In this document: positions 17,328 through 24,815 of the stretch, in pieces
How the letters are laid out: each line of letters opens with the position of its first letter
How positions within the stretch are numbered: position 1 is the stretch's first letter
NCBI GenBank assembly: GCA_934546935.1
Contig: CAKTEH010000013.1
Coordinates: 1-62,537 of the forward strand
Source: an uncultured Eubacteriales bacterium
GTDB taxonomy: Bacteria; Bacillota; Clostridia; Oscillospirales; QAMX01
Direction: 5' to 3'
Length of the DNA: 62,537 nucleotides
Made by a program: the position numbers and the translations under genes
Notes under the pieces: generated by a model
Told to the model about the DNA's origin: nothing
The model's database searches: none
The model's input: only the letters and a program-made list of their open reading frames with translations

Positions 17328-17861
17328 TTAAGCTTCGGCCGGAGCTTCCGCCGCGGCGGCGCCCTCGGAATTCTTTTCAGCAATTGCGTTAAGCGCAACT
17401 GCAAGGCCACGCGGGCCGTTGGTCAGGCAGTAGAGCAGCTGCGTCAGCAGGCCCTCGCGGGACGGGATGGTCGCAAGCTCTTCCACTTCCTTCGCGCTAA
17501 TAACCTTACCGTCAACAAATCCAACCTTAATAGTAAACGCGCCGTTGGAGTCCTTAGCATAATTGTAAAGGATCTTTGCGGCGGCAATCGGGTCGGACGG
17601 GCTGATGGCGATGGCCGTGGTGCCGTTTAAATGTTCGTCGATATCATTGAAACCAACCTGGTCGGCAGCAAGCTTGGTAAGCGTATTCTTAACCACGCTG
17701 TACTCTACACCGGCGTTTCTGAGATCTCGACGCAGTTTCGTATCGTTTGCAACGGTAATGCCCTTATAATCGACGAGCACGCCCGCGCTTGCATTCTTCA
17801 TTTTTTCCGCAAGCTCCGCTACGATCGCCTGTTTCTCTTTGAGAACTGCTGCGTTCGGCAA
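17328..17861 (-). CDS. rplJ: Ribosomal protein L10
   Basis: A 177-residue protein anchoring L7/L12 to the 50S subunit and autoregulating its own operon. The start is read as TTG 17861 because AGGAGG lies 8 bp before it and the protein then begins PNAAVLKEKQ, as in L10 homologues; an upstream ATG at 17924 would translate the leader's terminator hairpin and is rejected. Residues SAGVLVDYKGITVA and NTLTKLA are typical. The tail is Ala/Glu-rich. Confidence 0.96.
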   Translation of the reverse strand: MPNAAVLKEKQAIVAELAEKMKNASAGVLVDYKGITVANDTKLRRDLRNAGVEYSVVKNTLTKLAADQVGFNDIDEHLNGTTAIAISPSDPIAAAKILYNYAKDSNGAFTIKVGFVDGKVISAKEVEELATIPSREGLLTQLLYCLTNGPRGLAVALNAIAEKNSEGAAAAEAPAEA

Positions 17862-17881
17862 ATCAGTCACCTCCTGATAAT

Positions 17882-18035
17882 ATAAAAAGCCTTTTGTCCA
17901 TGGGTATCCAAAGACAAAAGGCAAAGCTCAATCTGAAAAACTTTCAGTGATTACCATCCTCGGCACGGCGGCAAAAGCCAATTTAAGAAGCGGCGCTTCC
18001 CGTGCTGTCTTCGGAACTCATTGTGTTTTCACACA
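17882..18035 (-). promoter_or_regulatory. L10 leader (ribosomal protein autoregulation)
   Basis: The roughly 150-base untranslated region before rplJ has the arrangement of the Firmicutes L10 leader: a structured region that should bind the L10-L12 complex, ending in an intrinsic terminator right before the rplJ ribosome-binding site. The position, length and terminator are seen directly; the protein-binding fold is inferred from family knowledge. Confidence 0.75.
17885..17922 (-). terminator. Attenuator of the L10 leader
   Basis: On the minus strand GCCTTTTGTC pairs with GACAAAAGGC across a 13-base loop, followed by TTTTTATAT. It ends only a few bases before AGGAGG of rplJ, so termination here would shut off both ribosomal protein genes. 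Confidence 0.85.
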
Positions 18036-18042
18036 GTTATTT

Positions 18043-18071
18043 ATTTTAACAGGCCATTTTCCTGTTGTCAA
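18043..18071 (-). promoter_or_regulatory. Promoter of rplJ-rplL
   Basis: Perfect TTGACA (18071-18066), a 17-bp spacer and TAAAAT (18048-18043) on the minus strand, directly before the L10 leader. Confidence 0.85.
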
Positions 18072-18174
18072 GCATTTTTTTACTTTTTACGGTATTTTCA
18101 CGCAAAAGTGCGCTTTGACAAAAATTCACTTACGCTATGCGAATTTTTTCTATGTATATGCATCTTTTGCATTC

Positions 18175-18203
18175 TTGAAATGCCCTGGCGCTTATGGTAT
18201 GAT
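18175..18203 (+). promoter_or_regulatory. Promoter of the PRPP synthetase gene
   Basis: TTGAAA (18175-18180), a 17-bp spacer and TATGAT (18198-18203), with a leader of about 70 bases before the start codon. Confidence 0.7.
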
Positions 18204-18281
18204 GAGAATGTCGAAAAATGAATAGGACAAGTCGGTTTTTGAAGTCAGGCGTAACGCCTGCCAAAAATTAGGAAGAGGTGC

Positions 18282-19463
18282 ATGATGACTGAAGATTCCT
18301 TTGACGAGCTTTACAACATGCCTGTGGGCGCGCTCGGCATTATCGGGATGCCGGGCAGTGAAGAGCTGGCGCAAAAGGCCAACGATTATATCGTAGACTG
18401 GCGCAACAACATCACTTCCATTCCCCAGTCCCTTTCCGGCGGCTATATGCGTGATAAATACCAGATCGGCATCCACTGCCCGCGTTTCGGCACTGGTGAA
18501 GGGAAAGCTACTATCGACGGCACGGTCCGTGGCTATGACCTGTTTATCATCGCAGACATGTTTAACTACGGGGTTACCTACAAGCTTTACGGTAAGGAAG
18601 TCCCCATGAGCCCTGACGACCATTTTCAGGATCTTAAACGCATCATCGGCGCCTGCGGCGGCCATGCCCGGCGTATCACGGTCATCATGACTATGCTCTA
18701 TGAAGGCCGCCAGCATAAGCGTATGTCGCGCGAATCGCTCGACTGCGCCATCATGCTCCAGGAGCTTGAACGGCTTGGCGTGCGCAATATTATTACCTTT
18801 GATGCGCATGATCCGCGCGTCCAGAACGCAATTCCGCTCTCCGGTTTTGAAAGCATCCAACCCACCTACCAGATGATCCGCACCATCCTGCATACCTATC
18901 CCGACATCCAGGTCGACCGTGACCACCTTATGATTATTTCCCCGGACGAAGGTGCAATGGACCGCTGCACCTATTATTCTTCCGTTCTCGGCGTAGATCT
19001 GGGCATGTTCTATAAACGCCGTGATTATTCCCGCATTGTCAACGGGAAAAACCCGATCGTTGCTCACGTTTTTCTCGGCGATAATGTCGAGGGAAAAGAC
19101 GTTATCGTCGTCGACGATATGATCGGCACGGGCGATTCCACACTTGACATTGTCCGCCAGCTCAAGGATCGCAAAGCCCGCCGGATTTTCGCGGTTTCTA
19201 CCTTCGGGTTGTTCAGCGAGGGGCTTGAACGTATGGACAAGGCCTATGAAGAAGGTCTGTTCGACCGGGTTTTTACAACAAATCTCATTTACCGCACCCC
19301 TGAATTGCTGGCGCGCCCCTGGTACACAGAAGTAGACATGTCCAAATTCATCGCCCATATTATCAACGTCTTAAATCACGATATGTCGATTTCCGGCCTG
19401 CTGTCCCCAGCGCAGCGCATCGCGCAGCTTCTGGAAGACCGCGCGCGCGGTGTCGATTTATAA
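18282..19463 (+). CDS. Ribose-phosphate pyrophosphokinase, long divergent type
   Basis: A 393-residue PRPP synthetase homologue, longer than the usual 310-320. The PRPP-binding loop VIVVDDMIGTGDSTLD is clear, though the canonical DTAGT is GDSTL. The DAHDPRVQNAIP segment matches the conserved DLHA(x)QIQGFF region. The usual YARQDRK flexible loop is replaced by MLYEGRQHKRMSRESLD, and the N-terminal half holds an extra block (residues about 45-120) absent from standard enzymes. Two adjacent ATG codons (18282, 18285) can start it; GGAAGAGG is upstream. It would supply PRPP for nucleotide, His and Trp synthesis. Regulation by ADP may differ from the classical enzyme. Confidence 0.85.
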   Translation: MMTEDSFDELYNMPVGALGIIGMPGSEELAQKANDYIVDWRNNITSIPQSLSGGYMRDKYQIGIHCPRFGTGEGKATIDGTVRGYDLFIIADMFNYGVTYKLYGKEVPMSPDDHFQDLKRIIGACGGHARRITVIMTMLYEGRQHKRMSRESLDCAIMLQELERLGVRNIITFDAHDPRVQNAIPLSGFESIQPTYQMIRTILHTYPDIQVDRDHLMIISPDEGAMDRCTYYSSVLGVDLGMFYKRRDYSRIVNGKNPIVAHVFLGDNVEGKDVIVVDDMIGTGDSTLDIVRQLKDRKARRIFAVSTFGLFSEGLERMDKAYEEGLFDRVFTTNLIYRTPELLARPWYTEVDMSKFIAHIINVLNHDMSISGLLSPAQRIAQLLEDRARGVDL

Positions 19464-19580
19464 ACCGGCGCAGGCCGGCAGCCCAGCAAGCGTGCCGCCA
19501 GCCGCATCTCAAGTCCCACCCGGGTACGCCATTTTGCGGTATCCACAGGGCGTGACGCAAAAAAGGAGTGTAAAAATCAC

Positions 19581-20606
19581 ATGGGAAAGAAAAATATTGA
19601 CTGGGCAAATCTTGGATTTGGGTATATCCAGACGGATTGGCGCTATGTTTCCAATTATAAAAACGGCGCCTGGGATGCAGGCGCTCTCAGCGCAGACGGC
19701 ACGATTGTGCTCAATGAATGCGCCGGCGTACTGCAGTATGCCCAAACCTGTTTCGAAGGACTCAAGGCCTATGAAACTGCCGATGGGCATATTGTTACTT
19801 TCCGCCCCGACCTGAATGCAAAGCGCCTCGTCGACTCGGCGAAACGGTTGGAAATCCCTGTATTCCCCGAAGACCGTTTCCTCGACGCCGTAGATAAAGT
19901 CGTGCTGGCCAATGAAGCGTTTGTCCCGCCTTACGGTTCCGGCGCAACGCTCTATCTGCGCCCCTACCTTTTCGGTTCCAGCGCCGTTATCGGCGTCAAG
20001 CCTGCGGATGAATACCAATTCCGTATCCTCACCACCCCCGTTGGCCCATATTTTAAAGGCGGCGTCCGTCCGCTGACCGTGCGCATTTCCGACCTCGACC
20101 GCGCAGCACCGCACGGCACCGGCCATATCAAGGCCGGTTTAAACTATGCCATGAGCCTGTATAATATTGTCGATGCTCACAACTGCGGTTATGACGAGAA
20201 CATTTATCTCGACTCCGCTACCCGTACCAAGATCGAGGAAACCGGAGGCGCCAACATTATCTTCATTACCTCTGATCATAAAGTTGTCACACCCAAATCC
20301 TCCACTATCCTTCCTTCCATCACCCGCCGCAGCCTGATGACCGTAGCACAGGAGTACCTCGGGCTGGAAGCGGAAGAACGCGAGATTTTCCTTGAAGAAG
20401 TCCCCTCCTTTGCTGAATGCGGGCTGTGCGGTACCGCCGCCGTCATTTCCCCGGTCGGTAAAATCGTTGACCATGACCGCGAAATCTGCTTTGCAAGCGG
20501 TATGCATGAAATGGGCCCCATTACCAAAAAACTTTACGATACCCTCACCGGCATCCAAATGGGCCGTATCCCTGCCCCGGAGGGCTGGATCCGCGTAATC
20601 AAGTAG
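19581..20606 (+). CDS. ilvE: Branched-chain amino acid aminotransferase
   Basis: A 341-residue class IV PLP aminotransferase for the last step of Ile, Leu and Val synthesis. The N-terminal GFGYIQTDWRYVS and FEGLKAYE segments, the PLP lysine in GTGHIKAGLNYAMS, and ETGGANIIFI match class II-type BCAT enzymes (about 340-360 residues). AAAGGAG is upstream of ATG 19581. It follows the PRPP synthetase by 117 bp with no terminator and may be in the same transcript, and a strong terminator closes it. Confidence 0.95.
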   Translation: MGKKNIDWANLGFGYIQTDWRYVSNYKNGAWDAGALSADGTIVLNECAGVLQYAQTCFEGLKAYETADGHIVTFRPDLNAKRLVDSAKRLEIPVFPEDRFLDAVDKVVLANEAFVPPYGSGATLYLRPYLFGSSAVIGVKPADEYQFRILTTPVGPYFKGGVRPLTVRISDLDRAAPHGTGHIKAGLNYAMSLYNIVDAHNCGYDENIYLDSATRTKIEETGGANIIFITSDHKVVTPKSSTILPSITRRSLMTVAQEYLGLEAEEREIFLEEVPSFAECGLCGTAAVISPVGKIVDHDREICFASGMHEMGPITKKLYDTLTGIQMGRIPAPEGWIRVIK

Positions 20607-20622
20607 ACCCTGCTGCTGCCAT

Positions 20623-20654
20623 GTCCGGAAGTGGAATGCTTCCGGACTTTTTTT
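20623..20654 (+). terminator. Terminator of ilvE
   Basis: GTCCGGAAG pairs with CTTCCGGAC, followed by seven T's. Confidence 0.9.
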
Positions 20655-20713
20655 ATTCTTTCCGCCGCGTCACGCTTATTTTGGCCGCATATTGCGAGCC
20701 GGTATATTTTCCT

Positions 20714-20741
20714 TTGCAGACAGAAAAAACTGTGCTATACT
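20714..20741 (+). promoter_or_regulatory. Promoter of mnmA
   Basis: TTGCAG (20714-20719), a 16-bp spacer and TATACT (20736-20741), extended by TG, 60 bp before the start codon. Confidence 0.65.
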
Positions 20742-20802
20742 GGGGAAAACCGGCACACTTCCCCCATGCCGGCCAAATTACAGACGAGGGAGGGTTTCCC
20801 CA

Positions 20803-21822
20803 ATGCCCCGTATAGTCCTGGGCCTGTCCGGTGGCGTCGATAGCGCCGCATCCGCTATCCTGCTGCAAAAATCCGGATTTGAAGTTTTTGCGCTTTATTT
20901 GAACAATACCGGCGAATCCGCCCAGCGCGCGCAAGCCACCGCACAGGCGCTCGGCGTCCCCTTTGCTGTTGCCGATACCCGCGAATGTTTCCGTACACGA
21001 GTCGTCGAACCGTTTCTTGACGCTTACCTGCGCGGTGAAACGCCGAATCCCTGCGTTGAATGCAACCTGCTCGTAAAATTCCAGACACTTTTTGACTATG
21101 CCGATTCCATTGGCGCCGGATTTGTCGCAACCGGCCATTATGCCCGCATCCGGGATGGACTGATCTGCCGGAGTGCCGGAATCAACGATCAAAGCTATAT
21201 GCTCTGGCAGCTTCGCGACCAGTGGCTTCCACGCCTGCGTTTCCCTTTGGGCGACTTCCTTACAAAAGACGAAGTGCGCGCCGTCGCAGCGCAGGGCATG
21301 CCGTCTCTCCCGGTCCCAAAACCCAGCATGGATGTCTGCTTCATCCCCTCAGGAGATTACGCCGCATATATCGCAGCGCATCGGACCGTACCTCCCCCGG
21401 GGGATTTTATTGACGAAAACGGGAGAATCCTGGGCCGCCATCAGGGGATCCACCGCTATACCGTCGGCATGCGCCGCCATCTCGGTATCGCCCTGGGCGA
21501 GCGTATGTATGTGCGGCATATTGATCCTGTCCGCAATACGGTCATGCTTGCGCCGCTGAAAGACCCGGCGCCTGTTCAGGTCGAAGCCGCGCAGTGCCAT
21601 TGGTTTGCGCCCGCACAGCAGCTTGTGCAGCCGGGCGCATCCTTCGACGCCCGGGTCCGGCATTCCCGCCGTACTGGCCGGGCGCAACTGCTCCGTGTCG
21701 GCGACGGATGTGCGCGGCTGCTTGTCGAACCGTCCTGTGGAACCCCCGCTCCGGGGCAAAGTATTGTTCTGTATGACGGTACCCGCATGCTCGGCGGCGG
21801 GAAAATTGTAAAAATTCAATAA
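20803..21822 (+). CDS. mnmA: tRNA 2-thiouridylase MnmA-type
   Basis: A 339-residue enzyme that thiolates U34 of Lys, Glu and Gln tRNAs. The ATP pyrophosphatase P-loop SGGVDSAASA is at residues 8-17, the catalytic cysteine sits in TPNPCVECN, and the second cysteine is in SMDVCFIPSGDY (canonical DSTGICFIG, so somewhat divergent). DQSYMLWQL and the C-terminal beta-barrel region complete it. ATG 20803 is taken because GAGGGAGG precedes it; an upstream in-frame Met lies across the promoter. Some Clostridia carry two MnmA paralogues, and this could be either one. Cysteine sulfur would come from an IscS-type desulfurase elsewhere. Confidence 0.85.
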   Translation: MPRIVLGLSGGVDSAASAILLQKSGFEVFALYLNNTGESAQRAQATAQALGVPFAVADTRECFRTRVVEPFLDAYLRGETPNPCVECNLLVKFQTLFDYADSIGAGFVATGHYARIRDGLICRSAGINDQSYMLWQLRDQWLPRLRFPLGDFLTKDEVRAVAAQGMPSLPVPKPSMDVCFIPSGDYAAYIAAHRTVPPPGDFIDENGRILGRHQGIHRYTVGMRRHLGIALGERMYVRHIDPVRNTVMLAPLKDPAPVQVEAAQCHWFAPAQQLVQPGASFDARVRHSRRTGRAQLLRVGDGCARLLVEPSCGTPAPGQSIVLYDGTRMLGGGKIVKIQ

Positions 21823-21836
21823 ACGCTGTAAGAATC

Positions 21837-21865
21837 TTGTATTTTCCTTTGATTTATGATATATT
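21837..21865 (+). promoter_or_regulatory. Promoter of the PrsA-like lipoprotein gene
   Basis: TTGTAT (21837-21842), a 17-bp spacer and TATATT (21860-21865). Confidence 0.65.
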
Positions 21866-21906
21866 GATTTTTATAATCCGATACATAAAAAACGGTAGGT
21901 TGAATT

Positions 21907-22920
21907 ATGAAACAAAAACGCTCTGTAGCTTTGCTTCTCGCAGTTATAATGATGCTCTGTATGCTTTTTTCCGGCTGCTCGCTTAAGCCCAACGTGATGA
22001 TTGTCGACGGCACAAATATCAAAGAGGGTACGTTTGCCTACTATTACAGCTACTGCTATTATAATTATTATGAAACCTATGGCGATTCCGGCGTTTCCTA
22101 TTACACGCTTATGAGCGTATCGCAACATGTCCTGGTCAACCGCCTTTTTAAGGAATATGGCCTAAAATTGAGCGATGAAGATAAGGAAAATCTGGAAAAC
22201 ACCCGTACAGCACAGATTGAAACGCTCGGCGGCCAGGCTGGCTATGCGGCGTTCCTGCGTACTTTTAACTTAAATGATGCGGAATACCGCGCCATTCTTG
22301 AAATTTCTCCGAAATATCACATCCTGCGGGATTATTTATTTGGGGAAGGCGGACGGTATGAATCCTCTAAAGACGACCTGCGTCAACTATATTACGAACA
22401 GTATGCGCGCGTTGTGTTTATCTATATTTCCACAAAGGATATCGAAACCGTAGAAGACCGGGAAGCAAAATACGCCCTTGCAGAGCAGGCCTATCAGCGG
22501 GCGCTTGCCGGGGAAGATTTTTCCCAGTTGATCCTGGAGTATGGCGAGGACGAAACCCAGGCCTCCGATCCCTATTCCGGCGCATATGTCCAACTTGGCA
22601 CGTTGACGGATACGGAACTTGAAGAAATGTTGTTTTCTCTGGGCGATTACGAAATTAGTGAAATCGAAACCACAACAGACGGCTATTACATTTACCAGCG
22701 CCTCCCATTTGATGAAGATTTCCTGGATTCTATTATGGCAGACGAAGATGTATACAGCGACTACCTTGACGAGCTCCTGTACTATTATCTTGTCGACCTG
22801 ATGAATGATTTTGAATACGAATACTATGACCGTTTCTATGAAACTGACTTTACAAAAGGCGTCTCCTACTGGTCCTATATGGCTCAGGATACTACAAGCG
22901 CCGGCATTCTTGCCGGTTGA
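21907..22920 (+). CDS. PrsA/SurA-like peptidyl-prolyl isomerase lipoprotein
   Basis: A 337-residue exported lipoprotein. A signal peptide with basic start (MKQKR) and hydrophobic core ends in the lipobox LFSGC, with Cys at residue 23 to be lipidated. The helical SurA-N-like part (about 30-180, very Tyr-rich, FAYYYSYCYYNYYETYG) is followed by a parvulin-like segment with the VVFIYISTKD, EDFSQLILEYGED and LGTLTDTELEEMLFSL motifs. It probably helps fold secreted proteins outside the membrane. Downstream is the broken spore operon, in antisense orientation and overlapping its last 37 bp. Confidence 0.85.
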   Translation: MKQKRSVALLLAVIMMLCMLFSGCSLKPNVMIVDGTNIKEGTFAYYYSYCYYNYYETYGDSGVSYYTLMSVSQHVLVNRLFKEYGLKLSDEDKENLENTRTAQIETLGGQAGYAAFLRTFNLNDAEYRAILEISPKYHILRDYLFGEGGRYESSKDDLRQLYYEQYARVVFIYISTKDIETVEDREAKYALAEQAYQRALAGEDFSQLILEYGEDETQASDPYSGAYVQLGTLTDTELEEMLFSLGDYEISEIETTTDGYYIYQRLPFDEDFLDSIMADEDVYSDYLDELLYYYLVDLMNDFEYEYYDRFYETDFTKGVSYWSYMAQDTTSAGILAG

Positions 22921-23615
22921 GCACAAAAAACCCAACCAAAAGCGCCGGGGAAAAACCCGGCGTTTTTTTGTGTTTCCATTTGCATGGCAGGTGCCATTGC
23001 AGCCCCCATATTGTTGACATCCTTGATCCCGTAGTCAACAATTTTGCCTGCGCATGCCCGGCGGATATGCGGCCCATTTCCCTGCTGGGCCAGGATTGCG
23101 CAACCCGCGCCGGTCACTGTCCACTGGGCAGTCGGTGTACGTTGGCCGCCGTATTCAAGCGGAAAACGGTATTGGCGTTCTGCAGAGGCGAAATGCGAAG
23201 ACGTCACAGCCGCCGCATAGCCGGCAAACCCTCCGTCCACCGCCATCGCCGCCAGCATTAAGCTCTCTGCCATCGTTGAACAAGCGCCATATAGGCCGAC
23301 GAATGGGCACTCCGTCTCCCGCATCCCGTAGGCAGATGCAATACATTGGTTGATTAAATCCCCAGCAAAAATATACTGCAGGTTGTCTGTAGAAACTTTG
23401 GCCTTGGCAAGCGCGCGGCCAAGCGCTTCCTTCTGCATATGGCTCTCTGCCCTTTCCCAGCTGCTTTCACCCAGGGTTGTATCGGTAGCGACATAGTCAA
23501 ATGAGTTTCCCAGCGGCCCTTCCGACTCTTTTTTTCCTGCAACAGAAGCAAACCCTATCAGCACCGGCAGAGACGGGAATTCCACTGTTCTCTGGCCGAT
23601 TCTTTTCAATCCCAT
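22884..23615 (-). pseudogene. spoVAD: Stage V sporulation protein AD, truncated at the C-terminus
   Basis: A 243-codon frame that matches SpoVAD, a thiolase-fold protein that binds dipicolinic acid and helps load it into the forespore. GDLINQCIASAYGMRE, the GLYGACSTM active-site-like segment and VDYGIKDVNNMGAAMAP are SpoVAD. After residue about 210 the match stops, and the frame runs through a foreign tail that reads the terminator of the neighbouring lipoprotein gene backwards. About a third of the normal protein (about 338 residues) is missing. It follows spoVAC by 1 bp; spoVAE is absent. A deletion joining about 22970-22985 would explain this. Confidence 0.8.
22943..22969 (+). terminator. 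Terminator of the lipoprotein gene
   Basis: CGCCGGG pairs with CCCGGCG across a six-base loop, followed by seven T's. The truncated spoVAD frame runs through it on the other strand. Confidence 0.9.
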
Positions 23616-23616
23616 T

Positions 23617-24063
23617 TTATGCGCCCCCTCCCAGCAAACACAGGATCAATCCGTAAATCACACTGCCACAAATTCCGAACACCAGCACCGGGCCGGCAAT
23701 CGTAAACATCTTTGCACTCATGCCCAGCACATAGCCTTCGCTTTTAAACTCCAGTGCTGCGGATACCACCGCGTTTGAAAATCCCGTAATCGGCACCAGC
23801 GTACCCGCGCCGCCATATTTTGCAATGTCGTCATAGACATTCAGTCCGGTCAGCAGCGCGCCGATAAAGATCAGCGTTGCGCTGGTCGCCGCCGCAGCAT
23901 CCGGTTCCTCCAGCTTTGCCAACCCCCACAGATCATGAATCCCCTGCCCGATCGTACAGATCACGCCGCCAATTAAAAATGCCAGCAGCATATCCCGTCC
24001 CAAAGGGGAAGGCGGGGATTTCTTTTCGACATATTCATTATATTTTTGTCGGTTAATTGCCAT
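23617..24063 (-). CDS. spoVAC: Stage V sporulation protein AC
   Basis: A 148-residue forespore membrane protein of the SpoVA complex, which moves Ca-dipicolinate into the spore and, in part, releases it during germination. Four hydrophobic segments run from about residue 27 to the end, and the GRDMLLAFLIGGVICTIGQG and VPITGFSNAVVSAALEFKSEG blocks are characteristic. AAGGAGGG precedes ATG 24063. It is intact, but its partner spoVAD is truncated and spoVAE is missing here, so this copy may not function alone. Confidence 0.92.
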   Translation of the reverse strand: MAINRQKYNEYVEKKSPPSPLGRDMLLAFLIGGVICTIGQGIHDLWGLAKLEEPDAAAATSATLIFIGALLTGLNVYDDIAKYGGAGTLVPITGFSNAVVSAALEFKSEGYVLGMSAKMFTIAGPVLVFGICGSVIYGLILCLLGGGA

Positions 24064-24248
24064 TTGCGGTCCCTCCTTGTCGAAAATAGTTTACATGCAC
24101 ACGCGACGAATTATCCAAGGCAAATTTACCCGCGGGAAAAACTTCCGCAGCACGTATATTCCCGGTATTTTTGGGACAGGATACACATATCTATCCACTG
24201 TAGCGGCCTGTACACGCGCCGCAAACTGAGCTTCGGGGAGTAAAAAGA

Positions 24249-24503
24249 ATGCTTAAAAAGAAAAACCGCGCCGACACGGCGCTTATTGCGGAGATCCAGT
24301 CGGTAACCGATGCGCTGGCGCGCGCCAATTCCGCCGCCGCGCAGTGTTCCGACCCGCTGCTGTTTGAATCTACCGTCTATGAAATCAAATACTTACAGAC
24401 CCGTTATGCCTACCTGATGAACGTAGCGCGGGAATCCGGACTCTCCGGCAAGGATTATACAGCCGGAAAAAGCAGAGGTGCAGCATGGAAAAGATCATCC
24501 TGA
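24249..24503 (+). CDS. DUF2508 (YaaL-like) protein
   Basis: An 84-residue helical protein. DPLLFESTVYEIKYLQTRYAYLMNVARE matches the DUF2508/YaaL family found next to bofA in Firmicutes. GGGGAG lies before the ATG. Its end overlaps the start of bofA by 19 bp, giving a translationally coupled pair. In Bacillus the same neighbours follow recR; here recR is missing. Function is unknown. Confidence 0.8.
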   Translation: MLKKKNRADTALIAEIQSVTDALARANSAAAQCSDPLLFESTVYEIKYLQTRYAYLMNVARESGLSGKDYTAGKSRGAAWKRSS

Positions 24504-24745
24504 CCGGGCTTATCGTCCTCTCTATTTTTATCGTTTTCAAGCTTTTTTCCCTCCCGATCCGATGGATCTTTAAACTCCTGATTAATACCGCGGCGGGTTT
24601 TGTCTTTCTTTTCCTGTTTAATTACATAGGCGCTTATATTGGCTTGTCCCTGGGAATTAATATCCTCAACGCCCTGCTCATCGGCATTTTCGGTATTCCC
24701 GGCCTGATCCTGCTGCTGCTGGCAAAATGGATCTTCCTTTTTTAA
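24485..24745 (+). CDS. bofA: BofA-family pro-sigma-K processing inhibitor
   Basis: An 86-residue membrane protein of two or three hydrophobic helices (about 5-25, 30-60, 62-85). The NTAAGFVFLFLFNYIGAYIG and GIPGLILLLLAKWIF blocks are those of BofA, which holds the SpoIVFB protease inactive in the mother cell until a forespore signal arrives. A start AGAGGTG is upstream, inside the DUF2508 gene. The presence of bofA adds to the evidence for spore formation. A very strong terminator follows. Confidence 0.88.
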   Translation: MEKIILTGLIVLSIFIVFKLFSLPIRWIFKLLINTAAGFVFLFLFNYIGAYIGLSLGINILNALLIGIFGIPGLILLLLAKWIFLF

Positions 24746-24748
24746 TGT

Positions 24749-24808
24749 AAAAAACACTTTCCCCCTCCTGGCGGACCAATATCCGCCAGGAGGGGGAAAG
24801 TGTTTTTT
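24749..24808. terminator. Very long bidirectional terminator
   Basis: A perfect stem of about 27 bp (AAAAAACACTTTCCCCCTCC and on) with a six-base loop is flanked by A and T runs. It separates bofA from the convergent typA. Confidence 0.95.
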
Positions 24809-24815
24809 ATTCACG

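Noticed and set aside
17862..17924. N-terminal extension of rplJ from an upstream ATG
   Set aside because: It would translate the L10 leader's terminator and skips the strong AGGAGG placed for TTG 17861.
18192..19358. 388-codon minus-strand frame opposite the PRPP synthetase gene
   Set aside because: The + strand frame has the PRPP-binding loop, a ribosome-binding site and a promoter; the minus frame has none of these.
22884..22985. C-terminal tail of the truncated spoVAD as a genuine alternative ending
   Set aside because: The tail is the reverse of the lipoprotein gene's terminator and 3' end and has no match to SpoVAD; kept as part of the broken gene only.
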